Shown: positions 20,284-28,900 of the stretch, piece after piece
How positions within the stretch are numbered: position 1 is the first letter of the stretch
Layout of the letters: each line of letters starts with the position of its first letter
Source of the DNA: Lascolabacillus massiliensis
Lineage (GTDB): Bacteria > Bacteroidota > Bacteroidia > Bacteroidales > Dysgonomonadaceae
DNA length: 64,000 nucleotides
NCBI RefSeq assembly: GCF_001282625.1
Contig: NZ_CTEJ01000002.1
Coordinates: forward strand, 2,501-66,500
Direction of reading: 5' to 3'
Position numbers and translations under genes: made by a program
The notes under the pieces: model-generated
Told to the model about the DNA's origin: nothing
The model's database searches: none
The model's input: only the letters and a program-made list of their open reading frames with translations

Positions 20284-20859
20284 CTAACGGTTAACTTTAT
20301 CAGGATTCTTATTTGCAAAGTCTTTCCAGTCTTTATATTTCTTATCAACTGTTGATACTCCTGACTGATAAAAATGGCATAATGCAGCAGCCAAACCATC
20401 GGAGGCATCAAGTTGCAAAAGCATCTTATCATCCGGAATATGTAGAATCTTTTGTAGCATATATGCTACCTGCTCTTTAGCAGCTCTACCATTACCTGTA
20501 ATGGACATCTTTATTTTCAGAGGTGCGTATTCAAAAATAGGAATATCTCTTGATATTGCGGCCGCCATTGCAACCCCTTGGGCTCTTCCAAGCTTTAGCA
20601 TACTTTGAACATTTTTTCCAAAAAAAGGAGCTTCGATGGCTAGTTCATCAGGAAGATATTCATCAATAAGTCCTATTATTCTTGAATATATTTTTGCAAG
20701 CTTCAAATAATGATCACCATATTTACCAAGATTCATAACACCCATGGCTTCCATAGAGGGTTTGTTATCCAAAACTCGAAGGATTCCGTAACCCATAACC
20801 TGTGTACCGGGGTCAATTCCCATAATTATACGCTCTTTTTGAATAGAGTCTTTTTGCAT
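20284..20859 (-). CDS. ruvC: Crossover junction endodeoxyribonuclease RuvC
   Basis: Holliday-junction resolvase of the RuvABC recombination pathway. The 191-residue protein carries the RNase H-fold motif [15 protein letters not shown] with the first catalytic Asp, the acidic [10 protein letters not shown] segment, and the C-terminal [13 protein letters not shown] with further metal-binding acids. The length is typical. It lies 15 bp downstream of the DUF4286 gene and is transcribed with it. Confidence 0.95.
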   Translation of the reverse strand: MQKDSIQKERIIMGIDPGTQVMGYGILRVLDNKPSMEAMGVMNLGKYGDHYLKLAKIYSRIIGLIDEYLPDELAIEAPFFGKNVQSMLKLGRAQGVAMAAAISRDIPIFEYAPLKIKMSITGNGRAAKEQVAYMLQKILHIPDDKMLLQLDASDGLAAALCHFYQSGVSTVDKKYKDWKDFANKNPDKVNR

Positions 20860-20874
20860 GGTAAATAATGAAGT

Positions 20875-21183
20875 TTAATAGTCAATAGTCTGTAATACAG
20901 TAGAAAAGCCCACAAGCTTTTCTTTAAACTTATCCATTAACAGATTATATACATAATTACTCTCCTCTTTGTTCCATTTTTCAAGCAGTTCAATAGTTTC
21001 AACCTGAAATTCCATAGCGAATGATAAACCTTCATCCTTATTACTTCCATATATTCTGGCAAATCTTGCTGAAGTTAAAATTCCGCTTTTTGTTGACATT
21101 GGTATAAACTCCTGAAGAATATATTCTATAAATTCATCTTGAAGAGTTTCATCTATATGGAAAGTTGTGTTGAAAACAATCAT
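20875..21183 (-). CDS. DUF4286 family protein
   Basis: A 102-residue cytoplasmic protein beginning MIVFNTTFHIDETLQDEFIEYI, matching the ferredoxin-like DUF4286 family of Bacteroidota, often found beside ruvC. No catalytic motif is evident and the function is unknown. It is first in a minus-strand operon with ruvC. A -7-like element (21226-21233) lies upstream, divergent from the tRNA-Ala promoter. Confidence 0.85.
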   Translation of the reverse strand: MIVFNTTFHIDETLQDEFIEYILQEFIPMSTKSGILTSARFARIYGSNKDEGLSFAMEFQVETIELLEKWNKEESNYVYNLLMDKFKEKLVGFSTVLQTIDY

Positions 21184-21221
21184 CTAAAGGAGTTTTTTTA
21201 TTTAATTTATGCAACAATTGA

Positions 21222-21252
21222 ATTGCAAATATACATAAATTCTCTATCTTTG
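21222..21252 (+). promoter_or_regulatory. Promoter of tRNA-Ala(GGC)
   Basis: ATTG (21222-21225), 19 bp, TATCTTTG (21245-21252), about 53 bp before the tRNA. It is a good match to the Bacteroidota housekeeping promoter. Confidence 0.65.
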
Positions 21253-21305
21253 CACCGCCTTGTTGAGATGATGAAGTTAATTATTGAATCAATAAGTTAT
21301 AAATT

Positions 21306-21379
21306 GGGGGATTAGCTCAGCTGGCTAGAGCGTTTGACTGGCAGTCAAAAGGTCATCGGTTCGACTCCGATATTCTCCA
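21306..21379 (+). tRNA. tRNA-Ala (anticodon GGC)
   Basis: The sequence begins GGGGGATTAGCTCAG and folds as a cloverleaf. The acceptor GGGGGAT pairs with ATTCTCC. The anticodon stem TTTGA/TCAAA carries loop CTGGCAG, giving anticodon GGC for alanine. The discriminator is A and CCA is not encoded. It shares acceptor and D-arm sequence with the rRNA-operon tRNA-Ala(TGC). A terminator follows 11 bases later. Confidence 0.96.
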
Positions 21380-21390
21380 CATCAATATTC

Positions 21391-21427
21391 AAGCCCTTAA
21401 AAATAATATTTTTTAAGGGCTTTTTTA
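21391..21427 (+). terminator. Intrinsic terminator after tRNA-Ala
   Basis: GCCCTTAAAAA (21393-21403) pairs with the TTTTTAAGGGC region ending at 21420, followed by six T. It ends the tRNA transcript just before the convergent oxidoreductase gene. Confidence 0.88.
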
Positions 21428-21434
21428 TTTCATT

Positions 21435-23441
21435 TTACTTTCTTCTCATCATATTCATTAATCCTCCACCATTTTCTACATTAGTAAAGCCCATTTGTAT
21501 TAGCATTTGTTGTGCATATGCAGATCGGGCACCTGATGCACAATATAGGGTAATCTCACGATCTTTATCACCTAGTTCATTTACCCTTCTTTCTAATTCA
21601 TCTAACGAAATATTAATAGCATTTGGGTAAGCCCCACCCATAAACTCAACTGGAGTGCGAACATCAATCACAAGTGGTGTATTTAAATTAGCCGATATTG
21701 ATGTCTCTTTTATATTATCGGCAACTTTTTCACCTTTACCTTCATTGATCTTTTTATTTTCGAGCTCAGGCAGATTAACATGTATATTTTGGAAGCCAAC
21801 CGCATACGCCTGTCTCTGCAATGATATAAATCCACCTGAAATATTGTAAACATCCTCTACGCCCATACTCTTGAGTATTCGTAAAGCTTGGTGTCCCTTT
21901 TTACCAGTTTCATCATATACCAAAACACATGATTCTTTAGGAATAGCCTTAAGATCGTTGTACAACATTTCTAAAGGCACATTATATGCACCACTAATAT
22001 TCCCTTTTTTAAACTCGAATACATCACGAACATCAATCACAATAGGATTATGATCAACTATCCACTGATCGAGTTCACCAACGGTAATCGACGAACTATA
22101 TCTGCTCTTATTATTTTCAGCCACGAATGCAGCCATATTTATAGCATCGTTTGCTGTACCCAATGGAGGAGAATACGCATAATCGATATCTGCCAAATCA
22201 TGAATTGTAAGATTACCAGCGATAGCCGTTGCAATTACATCCAGACGACGATCGGCGCCCTTATAACCAGCAGTTTGACCGCCCAGCACTTCTCCTGTTT
22301 CACTGTTATAAATTAACATAACCGAGACATTCTCTGCCCCTGGATAATATGAAGTGTGATGTTCTTTATGTATCACCACTGAATCTGCAGGAAGACCAAG
22401 TGAGCGAGCTTGTTTAAGAGAAAGTCCCGTAATACCTGCAACTGCCTCAAAAACACGCAGTATCGATGTTCCCATTGCGCCTATGTAAGCATGCTTTCCC
22501 CCCAACATATTCTCAGCAGCAATTCTTCCCTGACGATTTGCAGGTCCCGCAAGTGGAATCCTAACCATCCTGCCTGAAACTCTGTTCTCTACTTCTATCA
22601 TATCACCTGCTGCATAAATATGCTCATCTGAAGTTTGCAAATATTCGTTCACCAGCAGTCCTCCCGATTCACCAATATCGAGTCCCGCTTCTTTTGCAAG
22701 TTGCAGGGTTGGACGTACACCAATCGACATCAGCACCATATCGGCATTAATAATAGTACCATCATTTAGTTTTACCGATTTTGATGATATTGCTGTAACA
22801 CCCTTTCCTGTATGAATATTCACTCCGTATGAAAGCATTTCATGCTCAATAAATCCTGCAGTCTCCGCATCCATCACCGACATAACGTGTGGCATCATTT
22901 CAACCAAGTGTACATTTAAACCTCGTTTTACTAACGCTTCAACCATCTCAAGACCAATGAATCCACCACCAACAACAACTGCATTTTTGGGTGCTCTTTC
23001 TTCAATGTGTCGATGAATATTATCCATGTCATTGAGCGTCCACAAAGTAAAAACATGATCTAGATTAGCCCCTTCAATATTTGGTATAACTGGTCGTCCT
23101 CCTTGTGCCAATAGCAATTTATCATATTTAAAGTAATTGATTTCGCCTGTTCTAATGTTCAACGTGGTAACATTTTTATTATACCTGTCAATATTGGTTA
23201 CACGAGTATTCACATGTACATCCACTTTATATTGCTCTTTGAAACTTTCGGGACTCTGCAGAATCAATTTTGATCGACTTTTTATATCTCCACCTATATA
23301 ATATGGAAGTCCACAATTGGCAAATGAAATATCATTGCCTGCTTCAAACATAGTAATTGCTGCAGTAGATGAAAGACGACGCACCTTTGCTGCAGCAGTA
23401 GCTCCTGCTGCCACACCTCCTACAATAATAATTTTTTCCAT
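21435..23441 (-). CDS. CoA-disulfide reductase-like flavoprotein with two rhodanese domains
   Basis: A 668-residue pyridine nucleotide-disulfide oxidoreductase. The N-terminus has the FAD motif VGGVAAG and the single active cysteine Cys43 in FANCGLPYYIGG, the signature of CoA-disulfide/NADH peroxidase-type enzymes. A second nucleotide-binding motif VVVGGGFIGLEM lies near 155 and IYAAGDM near 280. Two rhodanese domains follow. In the first (about 449-550) the catalytic Cys position holds Asp510 (VYDETGKKG). The second (about 585-668) has Cys634 in LYCASGARS. Likely roles are persulfide or CoA-disulfide metabolism. The double rhodanese arrangement with one inactive copy is unusual to me. Confidence 0.9.
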   Translation of the reverse strand: MEKIIIVGGVAAGATAAAKVRRLSSTAAITMFEAGNDISFANCGLPYYIGGDIKSRSKLILQSPESFKEQYKVDVHVNTRVTNIDRYNKNVTTLNIRTGEINYFKYDKLLLAQGGRPVIPNIEGANLDHVFTLWTLNDMDNIHRHIEERAPKNAVVVGGGFIGLEMVEALVKRGLNVHLVEMMPHVMSVMDAETAGFIEHEMLSYGVNIHTGKGVTAISSKSVKLNDGTIINADMVLMSIGVRPTLQLAKEAGLDIGESGGLLVNEYLQTSDEHIYAAGDMIEVENRVSGRMVRIPLAGPANRQGRIAAENMLGGKHAYIGAMGTSILRVFEAVAGITGLSLKQARSLGLPADSVVIHKEHHTSYYPGAENVSVMLIYNSETGEVLGGQTAGYKGADRRLDVIATAIAGNLTIHDLADIDYAYSPPLGTANDAINMAAFVAENNKSRYSSSITVGELDQWIVDHNPIVIDVRDVFEFKKGNISGAYNVPLEMLYNDLKAIPKESCVLVYDETGKKGHQALRILKSMGVEDVYNISGGFISLQRQAYAVGFQNIHVNLPELENKKINEGKGEKVADNIKETSISANLNTPLVIDVRTPVEFMGGAYPNAINISLDELERRVNELGDKDREITLYCASGARSAYAQQMLIQMGFTNVENGGGLMNMMRRK

Positions 23442-23831
23442 TTAAATACTTTTAGTGTTGTTTGTTAGATTCACAGAAATTTATAGTATAACTATCAATA
23501 AATTCAATGCAAAAATACAAATATACATGAATACATGTTCATATATCCAATAGAATAAACTTATAAACTATTGATCTTGATTATTAAAGTTGTAAAGCCT
23601 TTAAACTGATACTATGAATGTTTCTATGTTGAAATAAAGGAGGAAATGGATGGACAGAACCATATTAAAATATGCACCTGTAAAAAAGAAATCCACAAGT
23701 TTGAAGGTTAACCTTCAAACTTGTGGATAAAAATAACTAGTATTGTAAAAAAAACTGTAACGTTTATTTAGGACTAGTCATATTCAGAACTATCAATATA
23801 AAATCGATATGGAATAGGTATTTAAAAAAAA
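23442..23831. other. Intergenic region with palindromes
   Basis: About 390 bases between two minus-strand genes. It holds a -7-like element for the oxidoreductase (minus strand, 23510-23517, TATTTTTG), an inverted ATGAA/TTCAT pair near 23526-23548, and a 38-bp perfect palindrome at 23691-23728. I see no convincing coding sequence. Confidence 0.5.
23691..23728 (-). terminator. 38-bp perfect palindrome, probable terminator of the PhnA-like gene
   Basis: The 19-bp left arm (23691-23709, beginning ATCCACAAG) and right arm (23710-23728) are exact inverted repeats with no spacer. On the minus strand the stem is followed by TTCTTTTTTA, a reasonable U-tract, and it lies about 100 bp after the stop of the gene at 23832. 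The plus strand is followed by A-rich sequence. Confidence 0.65.
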
Positions 23832-24167
23832 CTATTTCTTTAAAAACTCGGTCTTTAAAAATATTGTTTGACCATCAACTTTTGCCTGAACGTGAGTTGG
23901 ATCATCAGATGATAATCTAATACCACGTGCACGGGTACCTCTTTTTACTACCATTGACGAGCCCTTTACCTTAAGGTCTTTAATTACTGTAACATCATCA
24001 CCATCAAATAGTTCGTTACCATTACTATCAACTACCTTATCAAACTTTTCGGCTGCTTCCATATCTTCCTGTGTCCATTCATGAAAGCATTCAGTACAGT
24101 GAAATAGTGAACCATCGAAATAAGTTACTGAACTTTGACATTTAATACATTTAGGAGTTTGTGTCAT
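23832..24167 (-). CDS. PhnA/YjdM-family zinc-ribbon protein
   Basis: A 111-residue cytoplasmic protein. Residues 7-32 form a zinc ribbon (CIKC...CTEC), followed by the conserved PhnA-type domain with VVDSNGNELFDGDDVTVIKDLKVKGSS and VKRGTRARGIRLS. Despite the historical name, a role in alkylphosphonate use is not established for this family. The start at 24167 is preferred over an ATG eight codons upstream, because the promoter (24189-24219) places the transcript start near 24182. Confidence 0.88.
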   Translation of the reverse strand: MTQTPKCIKCQSSVTYFDGSLFHCTECFHEWTQEDMEAAEKFDKVVDSNGNELFDGDDVTVIKDLKVKGSSMVVKRGTRARGIRLSSDDPTHVQAKVDGQTIFLKTEFLKK

Positions 24168-24188
24168 AATTATTTTGTTTAAACGGTA

Positions 24189-24219
24189 CAAAGATACTGT
24201 TCAAATCGCTGTAATCAAA
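24189..24219 (-). promoter_or_regulatory. Promoter of the PhnA-like gene
   Basis: Minus strand TTTG (24216-24219), 19 bp, TATCTTTG (24189-24196), a consensus match 22 bp upstream of the ATG. Confidence 0.7.
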
Positions 24220-24273
24220 ATTACACTATTGCACTCACAAATATCCATGAGTTTGTTAATATAAATCATTTAA

Positions 24274-24305
24274 ATTGTTAAGTGAAAAAAAATGGATTAT
24301 TTTTG
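24274..24305 (+). promoter_or_regulatory. Promoter of the CotH-like gene
   Basis: ATTG (24274-24277), 20 bp, TATTTTTG (24298-24305), 34 bp before the ATG at 24340 and divergent from the PhnA-like gene. Confidence 0.55.
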
Positions 24306-24339
24306 TGGGAATTTATTTTGATCTTAAAAGAATAACCTT

Positions 24340-25932
24340 ATGAGTTTAATTAAAACAAAGAATCTTCTTTATCTACTTATATTACTATTATCAGTAATAA
24401 CATCCTGCAATGATTCAGGGGAAAATACACAAGAAGCCACTATAAACTCTTTTACTTTACAACCAGAATTCAATAGCAGTTTAGATGAAGTTGTCGTAGG
24501 AGAAATATCAGATAATACAATTAAGTTATCTGTACCTTACAGAGTCTCACTCAATAATCTGGTAGTATCATTTAATTACGTTGGAATTAAGGTTGAGGTA
24601 AATAATATAGAGCAAATAAGCGATATAACTTCAAACGATTTTAGCCAAAAACTTATCTACAAGGTAATTGGTAGTAATGGTGAAATTACTGAATACACTG
24701 TTACTGCAACAAATAAACCACCACGATTGCCAAAGGTTTATGTAAATGTAGAGGGTAATCAAGAATATAGTGATGACGAAAAAGAGAATTATAAAAACAT
24801 AACATTACGTGTTTTAGATTCTGACAACTACTATACCACTAATACAGATTTCATTGCTAAAGGAGAAATGAAGGGAAGAGGCAATTCAACATGGTACGGT
24901 GTTCCTAAGAAACCATTTAGAATAAAACTGGAAGAAAAAAGTTCTCTCCTAGGTATGAGTAATGACAAAAACTGGGCTTTACTTGCAAATTACTATGATA
25001 AAACACTATTACGAAATATAACCGCTTTCGAGATTTCTAAAATAGCAGAATTATCTTGGACACCGAAGTCTCTAAGCGTTGATTATTATATGAATGGCAC
25101 ATATCGTGGAGTATATACACTTACAGAACATGTGAGAATATCAGACGAAAGATTAGATATGGATATAGTTTCACCTGAGGATAATTCTGGAGATGCATTA
25201 ACAGGTGATTATTTCTTGGAGCTTGACTTCCATTTCGATGAACCATATAAATTCAAAACAGATAGGAATAATCTACCTATCATGTTTAAAGATCCTGAAG
25301 AGCCCACAACCAATCAATTTGATTACGTTAGGGACTTTTTTAATACTGCAGAGGAGGTTTTATACTCAGAAAATTTTACTGACCCTGTTGAAGGTTACAG
25401 GAAATATATCGATGTGCCATCATTTATTAACTACTATATAGTCCAGGAGTTATCTAAAAATGTAGATGGTAATTTGCGTGGTAGCTGTTATATGGCATTA
25501 CGAAATAAAGGAAAAATAGAATTCCCTCTAGTATGGGACTTTGATCTTGCCTTTGGTAATGCGGATCATATTACTTGGGAACAAGGAGCTCTTTCCAGAG
25601 AATGGGATGGATGGTATATTAAGACACAATCACCATGGTTTGATCGCTTATTCGAAGATCCTCAGTTTGTTAGTGAACTTAAAAATCGATGGAACGAGTT
25701 GAAACCTGAATTAAACAAGGTTCCAGATTTTATTAGAGAGCATGCAAAATTACTAGATGAATCACAAGATAGAAATTTCAGCCCCAAACCATATGGAGCT
25801 GGTTGGAGTATAACGAAACCTGAATGGAATACAAGTATTATTAGAGGTTCTTATGACAAAGAAGTGGAATATCTGATATACTTCGTTGAGAAACGACTAG
25901 AATGGCTGGATACAAATATTAAAGGTCTTTAA
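24340..25932 (+). CDS. CotH-kinase-family lipoprotein
   Basis: A 530-residue lipoprotein (lipobox SVITSC). Residues about 30-130 form a beta-rich domain like the DUF5018-type N-terminal modules, ending in EITEYTVTATNKPP. Residues about 140-530 are a CotH kinase-like domain with KGRGNSTWYGVPKKPFRIKL, the central DYYMNGTYRGVYTLTEHVRI and the catalytic/metal-binding WDFDLAFGNAD. CotH proteins are atypical protein kinases. In Bacteroidota such exported members are common near glycan loci, with unknown targets. It converges with the hybrid regulator gene, with only 5 bp between stops. Confidence 0.88.
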   Translation: MSLIKTKNLLYLLILLLSVITSCNDSGENTQEATINSFTLQPEFNSSLDEVVVGEISDNTIKLSVPYRVSLNNLVVSFNYVGIKVEVNNIEQISDITSNDFSQKLIYKVIGSNGEITEYTVTATNKPPRLPKVYVNVEGNQEYSDDEKENYKNITLRVLDSDNYYTTNTDFIAKGEMKGRGNSTWYGVPKKPFRIKLEEKSSLLGMSNDKNWALLANYYDKTLLRNITAFEISKIAELSWTPKSLSVDYYMNGTYRGVYTLTEHVRISDERLDMDIVSPEDNSGDALTGDYFLELDFHFDEPYKFKTDRNNLPIMFKDPEEPTTNQFDYVRDFFNTAEEVLYSENFTDPVEGYRKYIDVPSFINYYIVQELSKNVDGNLRGSCYMALRNKGKIEFPLVWDFDLAFGNADHITWEQGALSREWDGWYIKTQSPWFDRLFEDPQFVSELKNRWNELKPELNKVPDFIREHAKLLDESQDRNFSPKPYGAGWSITKPEWNTSIIRGSYDKEVEYLIYFVEKRLEWLDTNIKGL

Positions 25933-25937
25933 AATTA

Positions 25938-28900
25938 CTATTTATAATCACTTGGCGATATGCCAAACTGCTTCTTAAAACTGGTAGAAAAATGAGAGAG
26001 GGATGTAAATCCGGTTAAATCTGCAACCTCAGAGATATTATACTTTCCCTCTTTTAAAAGTTCCGCAGCCCTATTCAGTTTATATGATCTGAAGAAAACT
26101 GCCGGTGTTTCACCGGTAAGTCCCTTTACTTTATAATAAAATTTAGATCTTGATATTTTCATCATGTCTGTAAGTTTTATTATATCAAGTTCAGAATTGG
26201 AAATCTCTGATTCCATCAGGTCATAAAGCTCTTTCATAAAGATATTATCCTGAGGAGAAAGGATGTCATTATCTATTTCTTCAGCTTTTGTAGTTGCAGA
26301 AAGAATCATCTGTACTTTCTCTCGATTTGATAATTGAGATTTAATTAGCGCTAACAGATATGGTGGTTCGAATGGTTTAGTTATATAAGCATCAGCTCCT
26401 GTATCTAACCCTTTTACCTTGTCTTGTAATGTAGATTTAGCTGTCAAAAGTATTACTGGAATGTGGCTAAGCTGTAGATTATCTTTTATATCTTTACACA
26501 AACTATAACCATCTTTTTCCGGCATAACTATATCTGAAATAACCAAGTCAGGAGTATCTTCTAACATGTACTCAAGTGCATTAACTGCATCGTAAAAACA
26601 AATCACATTATAAAAAGGGGAAAGTACAACTCGAATAAAGTTAGCCAATTCAGAATCATCCTCAACTACTACAATAGATTTTAGATTTTTAGAATAATCT
26701 GGTTCATCATAATTAAATTCATTTTTTGAATTTAACTGTAAGTTTTCAGTTTCCAAATCTTCTGAAATAATACGCTCACTTGAACTGTATAAATCATCAT
26801 TAATAGGTAGTAATAAAGTAAAAACGGCACCTGAATTACCTTTCTTATTGTTGGCTTTTAGATATCCATGATGTAATTTAGCCAAACTTAGTGCATGATA
26901 CAATCCTATTCCTGTACCATAATAATTATCCACATCAGCATCTCCTGCTTTATAGAAACGATTAAATATCTTTTCCTCTTCACCTTCAGGGATTCCTTTC
27001 CCACTATCTGTAATAGTAAGTTTAAAATATTTAGATGATCTTTTATCTGGTTCTAGATTAAAAATTCTGGATGCATCATGTTCGCTTATAATATCAATTT
27101 CTACTGATATTATTCCACCTTGAGGTGTAAATTTAATAGCATTAGAAAGCAAATTACTTACAATTTTATCAAGTTTATCTTCATCAATCCACATTTCAAA
27201 TCGATCCTCAAGTCCTTGTATTTTAAACTCAATTCCTTTGTTTTTCGCATTAATACAAAAAATATCTATAATTCTCTTTAATAACTCTGTAACATCTTCT
27301 TTTTTTACTCTCAGCTTTAAAGTGTCATTTTCAAGCTTATTGAAATCCATAAGTTGGTTTATTAATTGCAGCATACGTACAACACTTCTTTTAATTATTT
27401 CAATAAGCTCTTTCTCATTATGTGGAACATCCTTGCTTTCTGCTAATTGAGAGATTGGACCAGAAATCATCGTTAAAGGAGTTCTGAATTCATGTGAAAT
27501 ATTAGTAAAGAAACGCATATTCATTTCGTTTGTTTTCTGCTCTTGCTGTTTTTGCATCTCAGCCAAATATGCCAATTCTCTTTCTTTACGGATATGCCAC
27601 AATCCTCTAAGTATTAAATAAACTAGTCCACTAATCAAAATAAGATATATACATTTCGCCCACCATGTTAACCATGGTTTAGGCTCTACAATAATATTAA
27701 TGGATTCTTGTGTTTCAACTATACTTTGATCATTATCAGTAATTCTAACTGAGAATTTATATTTACCTGAGGGCAGATTGGCATAATATGCTTCACGGTT
27801 ATTATTTGCATCAACCCAATAATTATCAAAACCTTCAAGCATATAATAGTATTTTACACGATCATATTCACTATAATCCAATGCAGCAAATGAAATACTG
27901 AATCCATTCTCAAAATATCTTAATCTAATATCAGGTTTATATGAAAGATGTTTATCTATACTACTTCCTTTATCTTGAGGTCTTATTATCTGATTGTGAA
28001 CTTTTAAATTTTCAAATAATAAAGGTAGAGTTTGTTTCTCCGGGACATCGATTGGATTGAAAAAAGTAAGTCCATGCGTTCCCCCAAACACAAGTGTACC
28101 ATTTGATAGAAGGTAAGATGCACGTTCTATAAACTGATTCCCTCCAATACCGGAAGAAGCGTAGTAATTTGTAAATAGCTTTAAATCACGGTCATATTTC
28201 CCTAACCCATATTCAGTTCCAACCCATAAATTACCATGTAAATCTTCTTCTATTGATACTATATCCATACATGGTGCACCACTAATAGGTTCAAGATATC
28301 CATCTTCCGGTAAAAATCTTAGCAGTCCATTCGTTTTAGTTCCTATCCAAACCTCACCTCTGCTATCTTCAAAAAGAACATTGGTTATAAGTACCGAGCG
28401 TGGAATAGAATTTTCCCATTGTGCTTCATCAAAAATAATTTCCTCTACAATTCTTCTATCAGGGTCAATCATTTTAGGTCTGTGGTAAAAAGGAGAAGCC
28501 ATAATCTTGCCATTTCTAAGTGTTATGAATCCTGAAACAAAATTAAAGAATGGCGTATATATCTGGAGTGGTTCAAAATCAGAATCTCCTTTTTTTAAAG
28601 AATAAACATACTCTGAGGTAGTACTAAGCCATATCGTTCCATTATTATCTTGTGTAAACACATTCGGCCCAAAAACATCATAATCAGAAACTAGTCTGAG
28701 TTTATCTTCAGTTAGTATACATTTCCAAACCTTACCATTTTCTTTTGAGCCTAACCACAGATTGCCTTCATTATCAATAAACAATGTGCTAACCAAAACC
28801 TCTTTAATGTTATTCTGTGGAATGCTTTTATATAGTAACTGTGAAACATTTAAATTTTCAATTTTCTTATTTTCTAGATTATAAATATATAACTCTCCTT

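Noticed and set aside
21306-21379. tRNA-Ala(GGC) as an integration site of a mobile element
   Set aside because: No integrase gene or repeated tRNA 3' end was seen on either side.
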